This document shows, in pieces, positions 25,942 to 33,815 of a DNA stretch of 64,000 bases. The number at the start of each line of letters is the position of its first letter. Positions within the stretch are counted from its first letter, which is position 1. The stretch is taken from positions 1 to 64,000 of the forward strand of contig JADLBU010000042.1 in assembly GCA_020847535.1 (NCBI GenBank), in the 5' to 3' direction. This DNA comes from Phycisphaerales bacterium. Its GTDB lineage: Bacteria > Planctomycetota > Phycisphaerae > Phycisphaerales > UBA1924. A program made the translations under genes and the position numbers. The notes under the pieces were generated by a model. The model did not search any database and had not been told where the DNA came from. It saw only the letters and a list, made by a program, of their open reading frames with translations.

Positions 25942-27048
25942 ATGACCTCGGTCAGGAAGATCGCAAAGAAGGCAGGAGTCTCGGTCGCGACCGTCTCGCG
26001 CGCCCTGAACAACCACGCCAGCGTCGGCGCGGAGACGCGCGAGCGCGTGCTGGCCGTCGCCAGCAGCGTCGGCTATTCACCGCCCGCCTCGCGTCGCATC
26101 ACCACGGCGATCGGGCTTGCGTACCCGGCCGAGCCGGTCCGTCCCGACTACGGCGCATTCGAGTCGGCCCTGCTCACCGGCATCCTGCGCGGGCTCAACG
26201 AGCTGCGCTACGACCTCAAGATCGTGGCGATGCAGCGGGACAAGCTGCCCAACGAGAGCTATACACAGTTCTTCGCACGCAAGGGCATCCGCGGTGTCAT
26301 TCTGAGGAGCTTCTCGGGCACCCGGCCGATATGCGAGGCGATCGCCGAGGAGGGGTTCCCCTCGATCGTGGTCGCCGATCGCTTCGACAACCCGCGCGTC
26401 AACTACGTATGCACGGACTCCAAGGATGACAGCCGACGGGCGCTCCAGCACCTCATCAGCCTCGGGCACAGCCGGATCGCCCTCGCGGTCCACCGCATCC
26501 CCGACACCGATCACGAGGATCGCCGCCGGGCGTACATCGAGGCGCTCAGCGACAACGGCGTGGAGCCCGATCCCAACCTGATGTTCGAGATCTACGCGAG
26601 CACCGAGGGCGGCGCGGCGGTGGTCACCCAGATCGCCAGCCTCTCGGCCCCGCCGACGGCGATCTTCTTCACCGATCCGCTCGCCAGCGTGGGCGCGATG
26701 CGTCGCTGCCAGGAGCTGGGCATCCGGGTGCCGCAGGATCTCTCGATCATCGGCTTTGACGACAGCGACATCCGCCACCACGTCTTCCCATCGATGACCG
26801 CGGTGTGCCAGGATGCCAACATGCTGGGGTATGAATCGGCGCGCTGGCTGACGGCGATGCTCGCCGGCCAGGCGCACGCCCAGCTCCGCAAGGTCTACCC
26901 GACGATGTTCGAGATCAACAAGACCACCACGCCGCCCAGCGATGCGCCGGTGCGGGTATTGCCCGACGGCACGCGTGTCGCGGTGGTCGCGCCGGCGGTG
27001 GTGCAGGCGGGGATCAACGGGGCGACGGTCAAGCAGGAGGAGGCGTAA
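25942..27048 (+). CDS. LacI-family transcriptional regulator
   Basis: The 368-residue protein has an N-terminal helix-turn-helix (VRKIAKKAGVSVATVSRALN, residues about 4-23) followed by GAETRERVLAVASSVGYSPP. The periplasmic-binding-protein-like effector domain spans about 57-330 (LLTGILRGLNELRYDLKIVA, GVILRSFSGTRPICEAIAEE, PQDLSIIGFDDSDI). The hinge is shorter on Asn and Ala than usual. A tail of about 40 residues extends beyond the normal LacI length. It probably represses the surrounding GH16/ABC locus until a sugar binds. The best binding site in the window is TGTAAGCGCTTACA at 24847. The start is ATG 25942 after GGAG. Confidence 0.95.
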   Translation: MTSVRKIAKKAGVSVATVSRALNNHASVGAETRERVLAVASSVGYSPPASRRITTAIGLAYPAEPVRPDYGAFESALLTGILRGLNELRYDLKIVAMQRDKLPNESYTQFFARKGIRGVILRSFSGTRPICEAIAEEGFPSIVVADRFDNPRVNYVCTDSKDDSRRALQHLISLGHSRIALAVHRIPDTDHEDRRRAYIEALSDNGVEPDPNLMFEIYASTEGGAAVVTQIASLSAPPTAIFFTDPLASVGAMRRCQELGIRVPQDLSIIGFDDSDIRHHVFPSMTAVCQDANMLGYESARWLTAMLAGQAHAQLRKVYPTMFEINKTTTPPSDAPVRVLPDGTRVAVVAPAVVQAGINGATVKQEEA

Positions 27049-27190
27049 CAGTTCGCCGGCCAGCGGCGGCGATCGGTTCTTGGATTGAAACAGTCGGCAG
27101 GCGGGTGGAGTGCGGCTCGGGGTGTTCCGGGGCGGGCTCACCGCGAAGGTGCAGGAGAGGTGTTTTTCAACGCTTTTTGGAGGAAGATCG

Positions 27191-28432
27191 ATGTCTAAGG
27201 CACTCAAGTCGGTGATGATCGCGGGCTGCATCGCCGCCCTGGCGACCAGCGCGCAAACGGCGTCCGCCCAGCTCAACAACCCCGGGTTCGAGGACATCTG
27301 CGGTCCGGCCGCGGGATGGAACACGTGGGGCAACGTATCGAGCATCAACTTCTACACGACCGACGGCGTGCGGGCGATCAAGATGTACGGCCCCTTCAAC
27401 GCCGATCCTGGGTATAGCGGCATGTTCCAGGATGCCCCGGCCTCCGAAGGCCAGGTCTGGGAGGCATCCTGCGATGCCACCAACCCCTTCTGGGACTCGT
27501 TCACCTGGGATGGCAACATCGGCTCCCAGGCGTTCGTTGAGATCCAGTTCCTGGATGCTGGCAACGTGCTGCTCACGACGGCGCAGCAGTACATCTCCAC
27601 CAAGCTGGGCGCCAACACCGGCGAGTCCCCGGTGAACCTGTCGGTGACCGGAGCGGTCGCTCCGGCCGGCACGGCCACGGTGCGGATCGCCATGATCGTC
27701 GAGCAGTACGGCTACCAGGGCGGCGCGGTGTGGTGGGACAGCGCGGTGCTCAAGGAGGCCAGCGGCTCCAACGTCCTGACCAACGCCTCGTTCGAGGAGC
27801 AGACCGAGGGCTGCGTGGGCAGCGGGTACGCCCACTGGGTGAACTTCGGCAACGGCCAGGCCAACCACTTCGAGAACCCCCGCACCGGCGAGTGGGCCGC
27901 CAAGCTCTTCGGCGGGTACAACGGTGATCCGGCGTACTCCGGCTGGTTCCAGGATGTCCCGGCCGAGCCGGGCTCCAAGTGGCGCGCCCGCGGCTGGGGC
28001 CGCTCGGTCATCAACGACCTCATCCAGGATGGCAACCAGGTCTTCCTGCAGATCGAGTTCAAGGATGAGTTCGGCTTCGACCTCGTCGGCGGCGCTGCCG
28101 TCTCGCAGTCGATGCTGACTGGCGCCCTCAACCCACTGGAGTACGAGTTCTTCCAGACGAGCGATGTGATCGCCCCCGAGTACACCGCCTTCGCCCGCAT
28201 CGTCGTGCTGCAGGTCCAGAGCGGCTTTGCCGGCGGCGCCACCTGGTGGGATGACATGTCCTTCGGCTGTCCCGCCGATGTCGACGGCACGGGCTTCGTC
28301 GACACCGATGACTTTGACTTCTTCGTCTTCCGCTTCGAAGAGGGCGGCAACTCGGCCGACTTCGACAACAGCGGGTTCGTCGATACCGACGACTTTGACG
28401 CCTTCGTTCACGCCTTCGAGGACGGTTGCTGA
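27191..28432 (+). CDS. Secreted protein with two CBM-like domains and dockerin-like tail
   Basis: The 413-residue exported protein has a strong GGAGGAA site before ATG 27191 and a signal peptide to about residue 27 (TASAQ). It has two homologous beta-sandwich modules of about 160 residues. The first opens LNNPGFEDICGPAAGWNTWG with later GYSGMFQDAPASEGQ; the second opens LTNASFEEQTEGCVGSGY with AYSGWFQDVPAEPGS. Both resemble CBM4/9-type carbohydrate-binding domains and the middle of the GH16 protein. Residues about 360-413 are the EF-hand pair (DVDGTGFVDTDDFDFFVFRF and ADFDNSGFVDTDDFDAFVHA) ending EDGC. No catalytic domain is seen. It probably binds the polysaccharide at the surface for the nearby hydrolase and importer. 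Confidence 0.88.
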   Translation: MSKALKSVMIAGCIAALATSAQTASAQLNNPGFEDICGPAAGWNTWGNVSSINFYTTDGVRAIKMYGPFNADPGYSGMFQDAPASEGQVWEASCDATNPFWDSFTWDGNIGSQAFVEIQFLDAGNVLLTTAQQYISTKLGANTGESPVNLSVTGAVAPAGTATVRIAMIVEQYGYQGGAVWWDSAVLKEASGSNVLTNASFEEQTEGCVGSGYAHWVNFGNGQANHFENPRTGEWAAKLFGGYNGDPAYSGWFQDVPAEPGSKWRARGWGRSVINDLIQDGNQVFLQIEFKDEFGFDLVGGAAVSQSMLTGALNPLEYEFFQTSDVIAPEYTAFARIVVLQVQSGFAGGATWWDDMSFGCPADVDGTGFVDTDDFDFFVFRFEEGGNSADFDNSGFVDTDDFDAFVHAFEDGC

Positions 28433-28522
28433 TTGACGCGAACGCCGGACCACAGGGGCCACTCGCTCCCTCCTCTGAGGGGTGTTCTCCGCCGGCGAAT
28501 GACTCGCGGGTTCCACGACTCC

Positions 28523-28558
28523 GCACCGGCGGGCTTGCAAGGCCCGCCGGTGCTTTTG
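28523..28558 (+). terminator. Strong intrinsic terminator
   Basis: A perfect 12-bp stem GCACCGGCGGGC / GCCCGCCGGTGC with a 7-base loop is followed by TTTTGCTTTTG. It lies 90 bases after the CBM-like gene and separates it from the ABC importer genes. Confidence 0.85.
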
Positions 28559-28673
28559 CTTTTGAAGTTCCTTGCCGCAGAAGGTACTTTGCCAACAACC
28601 ACCTCGATCTCGGCGTGATCGCCGCCACCTGACCCCGATCTCCCTCCCCCACGTCCCCCACTTCCCCCCGTCG

Positions 28674-30107
28674 ATGAGCCCACAGCCCGCGAGCCCCTCC
28701 GCGCCGTCGATCATCAGCGCCATCCCGCCCGGCGGGTGGCTGATCGCCGTGCTCGCCGCGCTGAGCATGGCCGCGATCGGGTTCTGGCCTTCTCCCCCGA
28801 CGCGTGACCGCACGATGTGGACGTTTGCCCAGCCGCACTACGTGATGTACGGCCCCATCATCGATCGGTGGAACGCCGCCAATTCACCCACCATCGACCT
28901 CACGATGCTGGGGCTGGTTCCCATGGAGCGGCGGATGCTCGCCTCCTTCATGTCCGGGACGAGATCGGCCGATCTGCTGGAGGTCGAGCGGCGGATCGCC
29001 GCCCGGGCATTCACCGGCCCCTTGGATGCCGTCGGCTTCGTCGATCTGACCGACCGCCTCAAGGCCGAGGGCCTGCTCGAACAGATCAACGCCCCCAGCT
29101 TCAGCCCCTGGACCAGCCGCGGCCGCATCTTCGGCCTGCCGCACGATGTCCATCCCGTGATGCTCGGCTACCGCAGCGACCTTGTCGAGGCCGCGGGCAT
29201 CGATGTCCGCCAGATCGAGACCTGGGACGACTTCGCGCGCGTCATGAAGCCGTTGATGAAGGATGCCGATGGGGATGGTCAGCCCGATCGCTACCTGCTC
29301 AACATGTGGGAGACGCACGATGACCACCTGGAAGTGCTGCTCCTCCAGGCCGGCGGCAGGTTCTTCGACGACAGCGACCGACCCATCATCGATTCGGAAA
29401 CAAATGCTCGCGTGCTGGCGACCATCGTCTCGTGGTGCAACGGCCCCGACCGGATCGCCGCCGATGCCCCGGACTTCACCGCCTCGGGCAACAAGCTCAA
29501 ATCTGACGGCTACGTCGTGTGCACCTTCATGCCTGACTGGATGTGCGATGTCTGGCGGCACGAGCTGCCGGGGCTTGCGGGCAAGGTCAAGCTGATGCCG
29601 CTGCCGGCCTGGGAAAAAGGCGGCCGCCGCGCCAGCGTCTGGGGCGGCACGATGCTGGGCATCCCGCGCACCGCCGCACGCACCCCCGCCGAGCTCGACT
29701 CGCTCTTTGCGTTCGCAAAGCACCTGTACTGCTCGAAGGATCTGGCCCAGGAGCTCTTCCGCAACGGCCGCATCATCACACCCGTGAAGTCGCACTGGAG
29801 CGATCCGGTCTTCGATGAGCCGGATCCGTACCTCGGCGGGCAGAAGCCCGGGAGGATGTACATCGATCTGGCCTCGGCGGTTCCGGCGCGGACATCCTCT
29901 CCCTACAACACGCTCGCCCGCTTTCGCATGCTCGATGCCTTGGTCAAGCTCTCGGAAGAGGCTCGCCGGACGGGCACGTTCGATCGCGCTGCCCTCACCG
30001 AGCGCGCCATGCACTATCTCAAGGATGCCCAGCACCAGGTGCTGCTCCAGGTGGACAACAACGTCTTCCTGCGACCCCCACAAGGTGCGGAGGCTCCTGG
30101 CGAATGA
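28674..30107 (+). CDS. Membrane-anchored sugar ABC transporter substrate-binding protein
   Basis: The 477-residue protein of the extracellular solute-binding family 1 type has PHYVMYGPIIDRWNAANSPT at the start, ETWDDFARVMKPLMKDADGD (a Ca-like loop) and MPLPAWEKGGRRASVWGGTM, the usual 'polite' sugar-binder core. It lacks a lipobox Cys. A hydrophobic segment at about residues 20-40 (GGWLIAVLAALSMAAIGFW) is either a signal peptide or a membrane anchor. ATG 28674 is the first sensible start after the terminator. The stop overlaps the permease start (ATGA at 30104), so the three transporter genes form one unit. The likely substrates are oligosaccharides released by GH16. Confidence 0.9.
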   Translation: MSPQPASPSAPSIISAIPPGGWLIAVLAALSMAAIGFWPSPPTRDRTMWTFAQPHYVMYGPIIDRWNAANSPTIDLTMLGLVPMERRMLASFMSGTRSADLLEVERRIAARAFTGPLDAVGFVDLTDRLKAEGLLEQINAPSFSPWTSRGRIFGLPHDVHPVMLGYRSDLVEAAGIDVRQIETWDDFARVMKPLMKDADGDGQPDRYLLNMWETHDDHLEVLLLQAGGRFFDDSDRPIIDSETNARVLATIVSWCNGPDRIAADAPDFTASGNKLKSDGYVVCTFMPDWMCDVWRHELPGLAGKVKLMPLPAWEKGGRRASVWGGTMLGIPRTAARTPAELDSLFAFAKHLYCSKDLAQELFRNGRIITPVKSHWSDPVFDEPDPYLGGQKPGRMYIDLASAVPARTSSPYNTLARFRMLDALVKLSEEARRTGTFDRAALTERAMHYLKDAQHQVLLQVDNNVFLRPPQGAEAPGE

Positions 30108-30979
30108 GCAAGCGAGCCGCCGCACCCTGGATCCTGATGACGCCGTTCCTGGCGATCTTTGGTGTGTTTTTCATCTACCCCGTTGTCCGCGCCCTCACGC
30201 TCTCGTGCGAGCAGACTTTCGGGGCGGGGCATTCGGAGTTCATCGGCCTTGCCAACTTCCGCCGGCTCGCCGACGATCCGCTCTTCTGGAAGGCCCTGCG
30301 CAACACCACGATCTTCACGCTGGGATCGGTCCTGGTCCAGCTCCCGCTGGCGCTCCTGCTTGCCCTGCTGCTGGAAACCCCCGGCCTGCGCGGCCGCCGT
30401 ATCTTCCGTGTGCTGCTTTTCTCCCCGGCGATGGTCGGGGTCGCGTTCGCGGCCGTCATCTTCGCCGTCGTTTTCGAGAAACGCACGGGCGTTCTCAACC
30501 GCGTGCTGCACTCGATGATCGGCCTTGACCTGGACTACGCCTGGCTGCAGGATCACGTGATGGGGGCGATGATTGTCGCAGCGCTGTGGATGTACACCGG
30601 GTTCAACATGGTCTTTTTCAGCGCAGCGCTCCAGAACGTACGGACGGATGTGGTCGAGGCCGCGACCATCGATGGTGCGGGCCCCTGGTCCAGGTTCGTG
30701 CATGTAATCGTCCCGGCGATCCGGCCGGTCGCGGGCTTTGTCGTGCTTCTCTCGGTCATCGGCAGCTTCCAGCTCTTCGAACTGCCCTACCTGATGCTCA
30801 ACACCACCGCCGGCCCCGACAACCGCGGGCTGACGGTCGTGATGTACCTGTACCAGGCGGGGTTCGAGACCGGGGACCTGGGGTACGCGAGCGCCATCGG
30901 CTGGATGCTGACGATCCTGCTGGTCGCGATCGCGGGTGTGCAGCGCTGGCTCGCCCGCGCGGAGGGCGTCCACTCATGA
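30104..30979 (+). CDS. Sugar ABC transporter permease, MalF type
   Basis: The 291-residue protein has six predicted membrane helices. The first is ILMTPFLAIFGVFFIYPVVR. The cytoplasmic EAA loop, which docks the ATPase, is VEAATIDGAGPWSRFVHVIV. Members form a heterodimer with a MalG-type partner. Translation is coupled at both ends by 4-base ATGA overlaps with the binding-protein gene and the second permease gene. Confidence 0.95.
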   Translation: MSKRAAAPWILMTPFLAIFGVFFIYPVVRALTLSCEQTFGAGHSEFIGLANFRRLADDPLFWKALRNTTIFTLGSVLVQLPLALLLALLLETPGLRGRRIFRVLLFSPAMVGVAFAAVIFAVVFEKRTGVLNRVLHSMIGLDLDYAWLQDHVMGAMIVAALWMYTGFNMVFFSAALQNVRTDVVEAATIDGAGPWSRFVHVIVPAIRPVAGFVVLLSVIGSFQLFELPYLMLNTTAGPDNRGLTVVMYLYQAGFETGDLGYASAIGWMLTILLVAIAGVQRWLARAEGVHS

Positions 30980-31845
30980 TCGCCCTCCTCAACTCACCCA
31001 CGCGCCGCACCCGCCGACTGCTCGCCACGATCCTGCTTGCCGCGGCGTGCATCGTCACGCTGTTGCCCTATGTCTGGCTCCTGTGCGCGAGCCTCAAATC
31101 CAACAGCATCTTCTTCGACTCGCTGCTGCTGCCCGGCGGCGATGGCCCGCTGGGGCTCAACTGGTCGGGCATCACCATCGATCACTACATCCGCCTGTTC
31201 AGGGATCTTGATTTCGGACGCAGCCTGGTGCTGTCGGTGTTCTATTCCTCGGTCACGAGCCTGCTGGCGACCCTCGCGTGCGCGATGGCCGGGTACGCGC
31301 TGGCCCGGCTTCGTTTCCGCGGCAAGTGGCTGATCACGACGATCGTGCTGGGCGCGGTGCTCATCCCCGCGCCGCTGCTCTTGGCGCCCGGGTACCTCCT
31401 GCTCTACAAGCTGAGCCTGCTCGACACCATGGCGGCGGTCATCCTGCCCGCGGCCGCCCCCGCCTTCGGCGTATATCTCTTCCGGCAGGCGACAATCTCA
31501 TCGGTGCCGCCCGAGCTGATCGAGTCCGCCCGAATCGACGGCGCTGGGGATCTCAAGACCTTCTTCGTGATCGCCCTTCCCTTGCTGCGGCCGATGGTCG
31601 GCACGTTTCTGATGATCACCTTCCTGGGCGTCTGGAACAACTTCATCACGCCGCAGGTCGTGCTGCAGGATCCGACCAAGTTCCCGGTCGCCGTCTCGAT
31701 CGCACAGCTCAGGGGTGTCTATTACCAGGACTACGGGCTCCAGATGGCCGGCACGCTTGCGGCGATCTTCCCGCTGCTGGCGCTGTTCGCGTTCCTGCAG
31801 CGCGAGTTTATCGCGGGCCTAACGGCGGGCGCTGTGAAAGCCTGA
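30976..31845 (+). CDS. Sugar ABC transporter permease, MalG type
   Basis: The 289-residue protein has six predicted membrane helices. The first is LATILLAAACIVTLLPYVWL, and the EAA loop IESARIDGAGDLKTFFVIAL is followed by the MalG-like end WNNFITPQVVLQDPTKFPVA. It pairs with the MalF-type protein encoded just upstream. No ATP-binding subunit gene follows; as in many Gram-positive and planctomycete systems, a shared MsmX-like ATPase encoded elsewhere is likely. A family A inverted repeat begins 9 bases after the stop. Confidence 0.95.
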   Translation: MIALLNSPTRRTRRLLATILLAAACIVTLLPYVWLLCASLKSNSIFFDSLLLPGGDGPLGLNWSGITIDHYIRLFRDLDFGRSLVLSVFYSSVTSLLATLACAMAGYALARLRFRGKWLITTIVLGAVLIPAPLLLAPGYLLLYKLSLLDTMAAVILPAAAPAFGVYLFRQATISSVPPELIESARIDGAGDLKTFFVIALPLLRPMVGTFLMITFLGVWNNFITPQVVLQDPTKFPVAVSIAQLRGVYYQDYGLQMAGTLAAIFPLLALFAFLQREFIAGLTAGAVKA

Positions 31846-31854
31846 AAGGCAATC

Positions 31855-32015
31855 TTCACCGCAGAGACGCAGAGAACGCAGAGGAAGAACAAATCCTGGG
31901 TACTGACGTGCTGTGTCCTCATGGCGCGTCGTCAACTTCACTGACGACCCAGGACTCAGCACAACCGGACTCAGAATTTTTGTCCCCTCCGCGTTCTCTG
32001 CGTCTCTGCGGTGAA
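31855..32015. repeat. Family A inverted repeat, copy 2
   Basis: Arms 31855-31884 and 31986-32015 match at 29 of 30 positions. The left arm begins TTCACCGCAGAGACGCAGAG. The centre of about 100 bases has its own shorter palindromes (TCCTGGGT/ACCCAGGA and GTCGTCA/TGACGAC). It sits between the convergent MalG-type permease and aldo/keto reductase genes. Short frames inside read as FLCVLCVSAV-like peptides and are artefacts. Confidence 0.88.
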
Positions 32016-32043
32016 GTTGTTTTCTGCCTTTGGATTCCGCTGA

Positions 32044-33114
32044 TCAGGTCTGCCCGGTCCAGCCGGCCTCGGCGACCGCCTTCCACCTCGCGCGGATCGC
32101 GTCGATACGATCCTTCGGCAGAGCGCCGCCGGCCTTGAGGAGCTCGGCGTTCTGGCGCCAGCGGGCGGGGTTGCTGGTTCCAACGATCGCGACATGGATG
32201 GGTGCGGCGAGCGTGAAACGCAGCGCTGTGCCCGCAGCGCCATCGGGGCTCTGGCTGTTGCGGGTGTCACCCTTGGCGAAGTCGTAATCAAGCTTCTGGA
32301 GCCGCTTCCAGTACTCGACCACGTAGCCGTTGTCGGGCTGGGTTTCGGAGCGCCAGACCGCATTGGCGATCGGACGCTTGGCGATCACGCCCATGTTGCG
32401 CGCCTTGGCCTTGCCGAGCGTGAGGTCGAGGCATTCCTGGTCGCAGATGTTGACGGAGGTCTGGAGGGCATCGAACTTGCCGGTCTCGATCGCGTACAGG
32501 GCGGTGGTCGAGTCTCCGCTGTAGCCGATGTAGCGCGTCTTACCGGCCTTCCGGGCCTTCTCGAGAGCCTCGATGCATTCCCCGGCTTCGAGGATGTCCT
32601 TGCCGCAGGAGTGGAGCTGGACGAGGTCGATGCGATCGGTCTTGAGGCGCTGAAGGCTGCGGTCGATGGACTTCTCGATCGAAGCGGCGGTCCAACCTGC
32701 CTTGCCCTGCTCCATGTGGCCGACCTTGGTGAAGAGGTGATACTCCTTGCGGCGATTGGCGACCGCCTTGCCGATCGCCTCCTCGGAACCGGCGTAGCAC
32801 TCGGCGGTGTCGATGACGTTGAGCCCGGCATCGAGGGCCGAGTTGAGCAGCTTCTCGACGATCGCTTGATCGACCTGCTGGTAGCCGATCTCAGCGCCGC
32901 CGAAGCCCAGCACTGTCACCTCCATGTCGGTGGCGCCGAACCGGCGCTTCTCCAACGGGATCGCCGCCTTGGGCGCTGCGGGCTGGGGGGGCTGGGCCGG
33001 CTGTGGGGGTGCGGTGGCCGGCTTGCTCTCGGGCTGCTGGCCGCGGCCGGTCGCCGCGAACGCCGCCAGGGCGGCCGTGCTTGCCAGGAATCGACGACGG
33101 GTCGGATCGATCAT
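32044..33114 (-). CDS. Exported (Tat) aldo/keto reductase
   Basis: The 356-residue protein starts at ATG 33114 with GGGAG upstream. It opens with a Tat signal (PTRRRFLASTAALAAFAATG), then a Pro/Ala/Gln linker to about residue 50. The aldo/keto reductase barrel shows the catalytic tetrad: Asp and Tyr in NVIDTAECYAGSEEAIG, Lys in LFTKVGH, His in DLVQLHSCGKD. It ends with a typical IVGTSNPARWRQNAELL cofactor segment. Periplasmic members of this kind presumably bind NAD(P)H tightly before export; the substrate is unknown. The gene converges on the ABC permease across the inverted repeat. Confidence 0.92.
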   Translation of the reverse strand: MIDPTRRRFLASTAALAAFAATGRGQQPESKPATAPPQPAQPPQPAAPKAAIPLEKRRFGATDMEVTVLGFGGAEIGYQQVDQAIVEKLLNSALDAGLNVIDTAECYAGSEEAIGKAVANRRKEYHLFTKVGHMEQGKAGWTAASIEKSIDRSLQRLKTDRIDLVQLHSCGKDILEAGECIEALEKARKAGKTRYIGYSGDSTTALYAIETGKFDALQTSVNICDQECLDLTLGKAKARNMGVIAKRPIANAVWRSETQPDNGYVVEYWKRLQKLDYDFAKGDTRNSQSPDGAAGTALRFTLAAPIHVAIVGTSNPARWRQNAELLKAGGALPKDRIDAIRARWKAVAEAGWTGQT

Positions 33115-33325
33115 CGCATATCTCCCGGAATGTCTTCTAGAAACGGAATCCAGATCGGAATGGTCCACTCGGGACAAGCGTAGACAGCCAACACCTCTCC
33201 AGTTCCTGAACGCCATTTCATGCCGGATTCACGCCCTCAAGTGGGGAGCGGATGTACGTATCCATAGCGAAACGCGCCGCCACTGCTGGGTAGGAAGGTG
33301 CGCTGCAACAAGGGAGATCAACACG

Positions 33326-33535
33326 ATGACGACTTCAACACTTCAGCGGACAGTCCGAAGCTCCATCCCGACGACGCCGGCCGTGCTTGCCGCCCTCGCG
33401 GTTGCCGGCTGCTCGTACGGCGATGAGCCGGTCGGCCATACCAAGACCACGAAGAAGTCCGAGGTCGCAACACCGACCGGGACGACCACAACCACCGAAA
33501 CCCGCGAGAAGGAAACCACGATCGAGCCGCGTTGA
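33326..33535 (+). CDS. Small lipoprotein, twin 1
   Basis: A 69-residue protein with a signal peptide ending LAALAVAGC (Cys 29), so lipidated at the envelope. The mature 40 residues are Thr/Lys/Glu-rich (KTTKKSEVATPTGTTTTTET) and look disordered. GGGAG lies 9-10 bases before ATG 33326. The next gene encodes a similar protein 44 bases downstream; tandem duplication is likely. Function unknown. Confidence 0.75.
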   Translation: MTTSTLQRTVRSSIPTTPAVLAALAVAGCSYGDEPVGHTKTTKKSEVATPTGTTTTTETREKETTIEPR

Positions 33536-33579
33536 GCCTCCTGAAGCCGTACACCACTTCTCATCAAAGGAGCCGCATC

Positions 33580-33792
33580 GTGACACGAGCCAGACTCACC
33601 CATCGAACGCTCCGCACTCCGGTCTCCGTGTGCATGATCGCCGGGATCACGGCACTGCCGCTGTGCATGGTCGCCTGTGACAACACCACCAGCTCCAGCA
33701 AGAGCACGACCACCAAGAAAACCGAGACGCCCGAGGGCGCCAAGACCACCACGGAAACGACCGAGAAGAAGGTTGAGCACGATCCCAAGTAG
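33580..33792 (+). CDS. Small lipoprotein, twin 2
   Basis: A 70-residue paralogue of the preceding gene. The lipobox is PLCMVAC (Cys 33), and the mature tail is Ser/Thr/Lys-rich (SSSKSTTTKKTETPEGAKTT), ending EKKVEHDPK. The start is GTG at 33580 after AAAGGAG. It converges on the RND pump gene, 23 bases away. A spacer-type envelope lipoprotein is possible, but nothing proves it. Confidence 0.75.
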   Translation: MTRARLTHRTLRTPVSVCMIAGITALPLCMVACDNTTSSSKSTTTKKTETPEGAKTTTETTEKKVEHDPK

Positions 33793-33815
33793 AAGCCACG
33801 TAGACTCTTCTCAGC

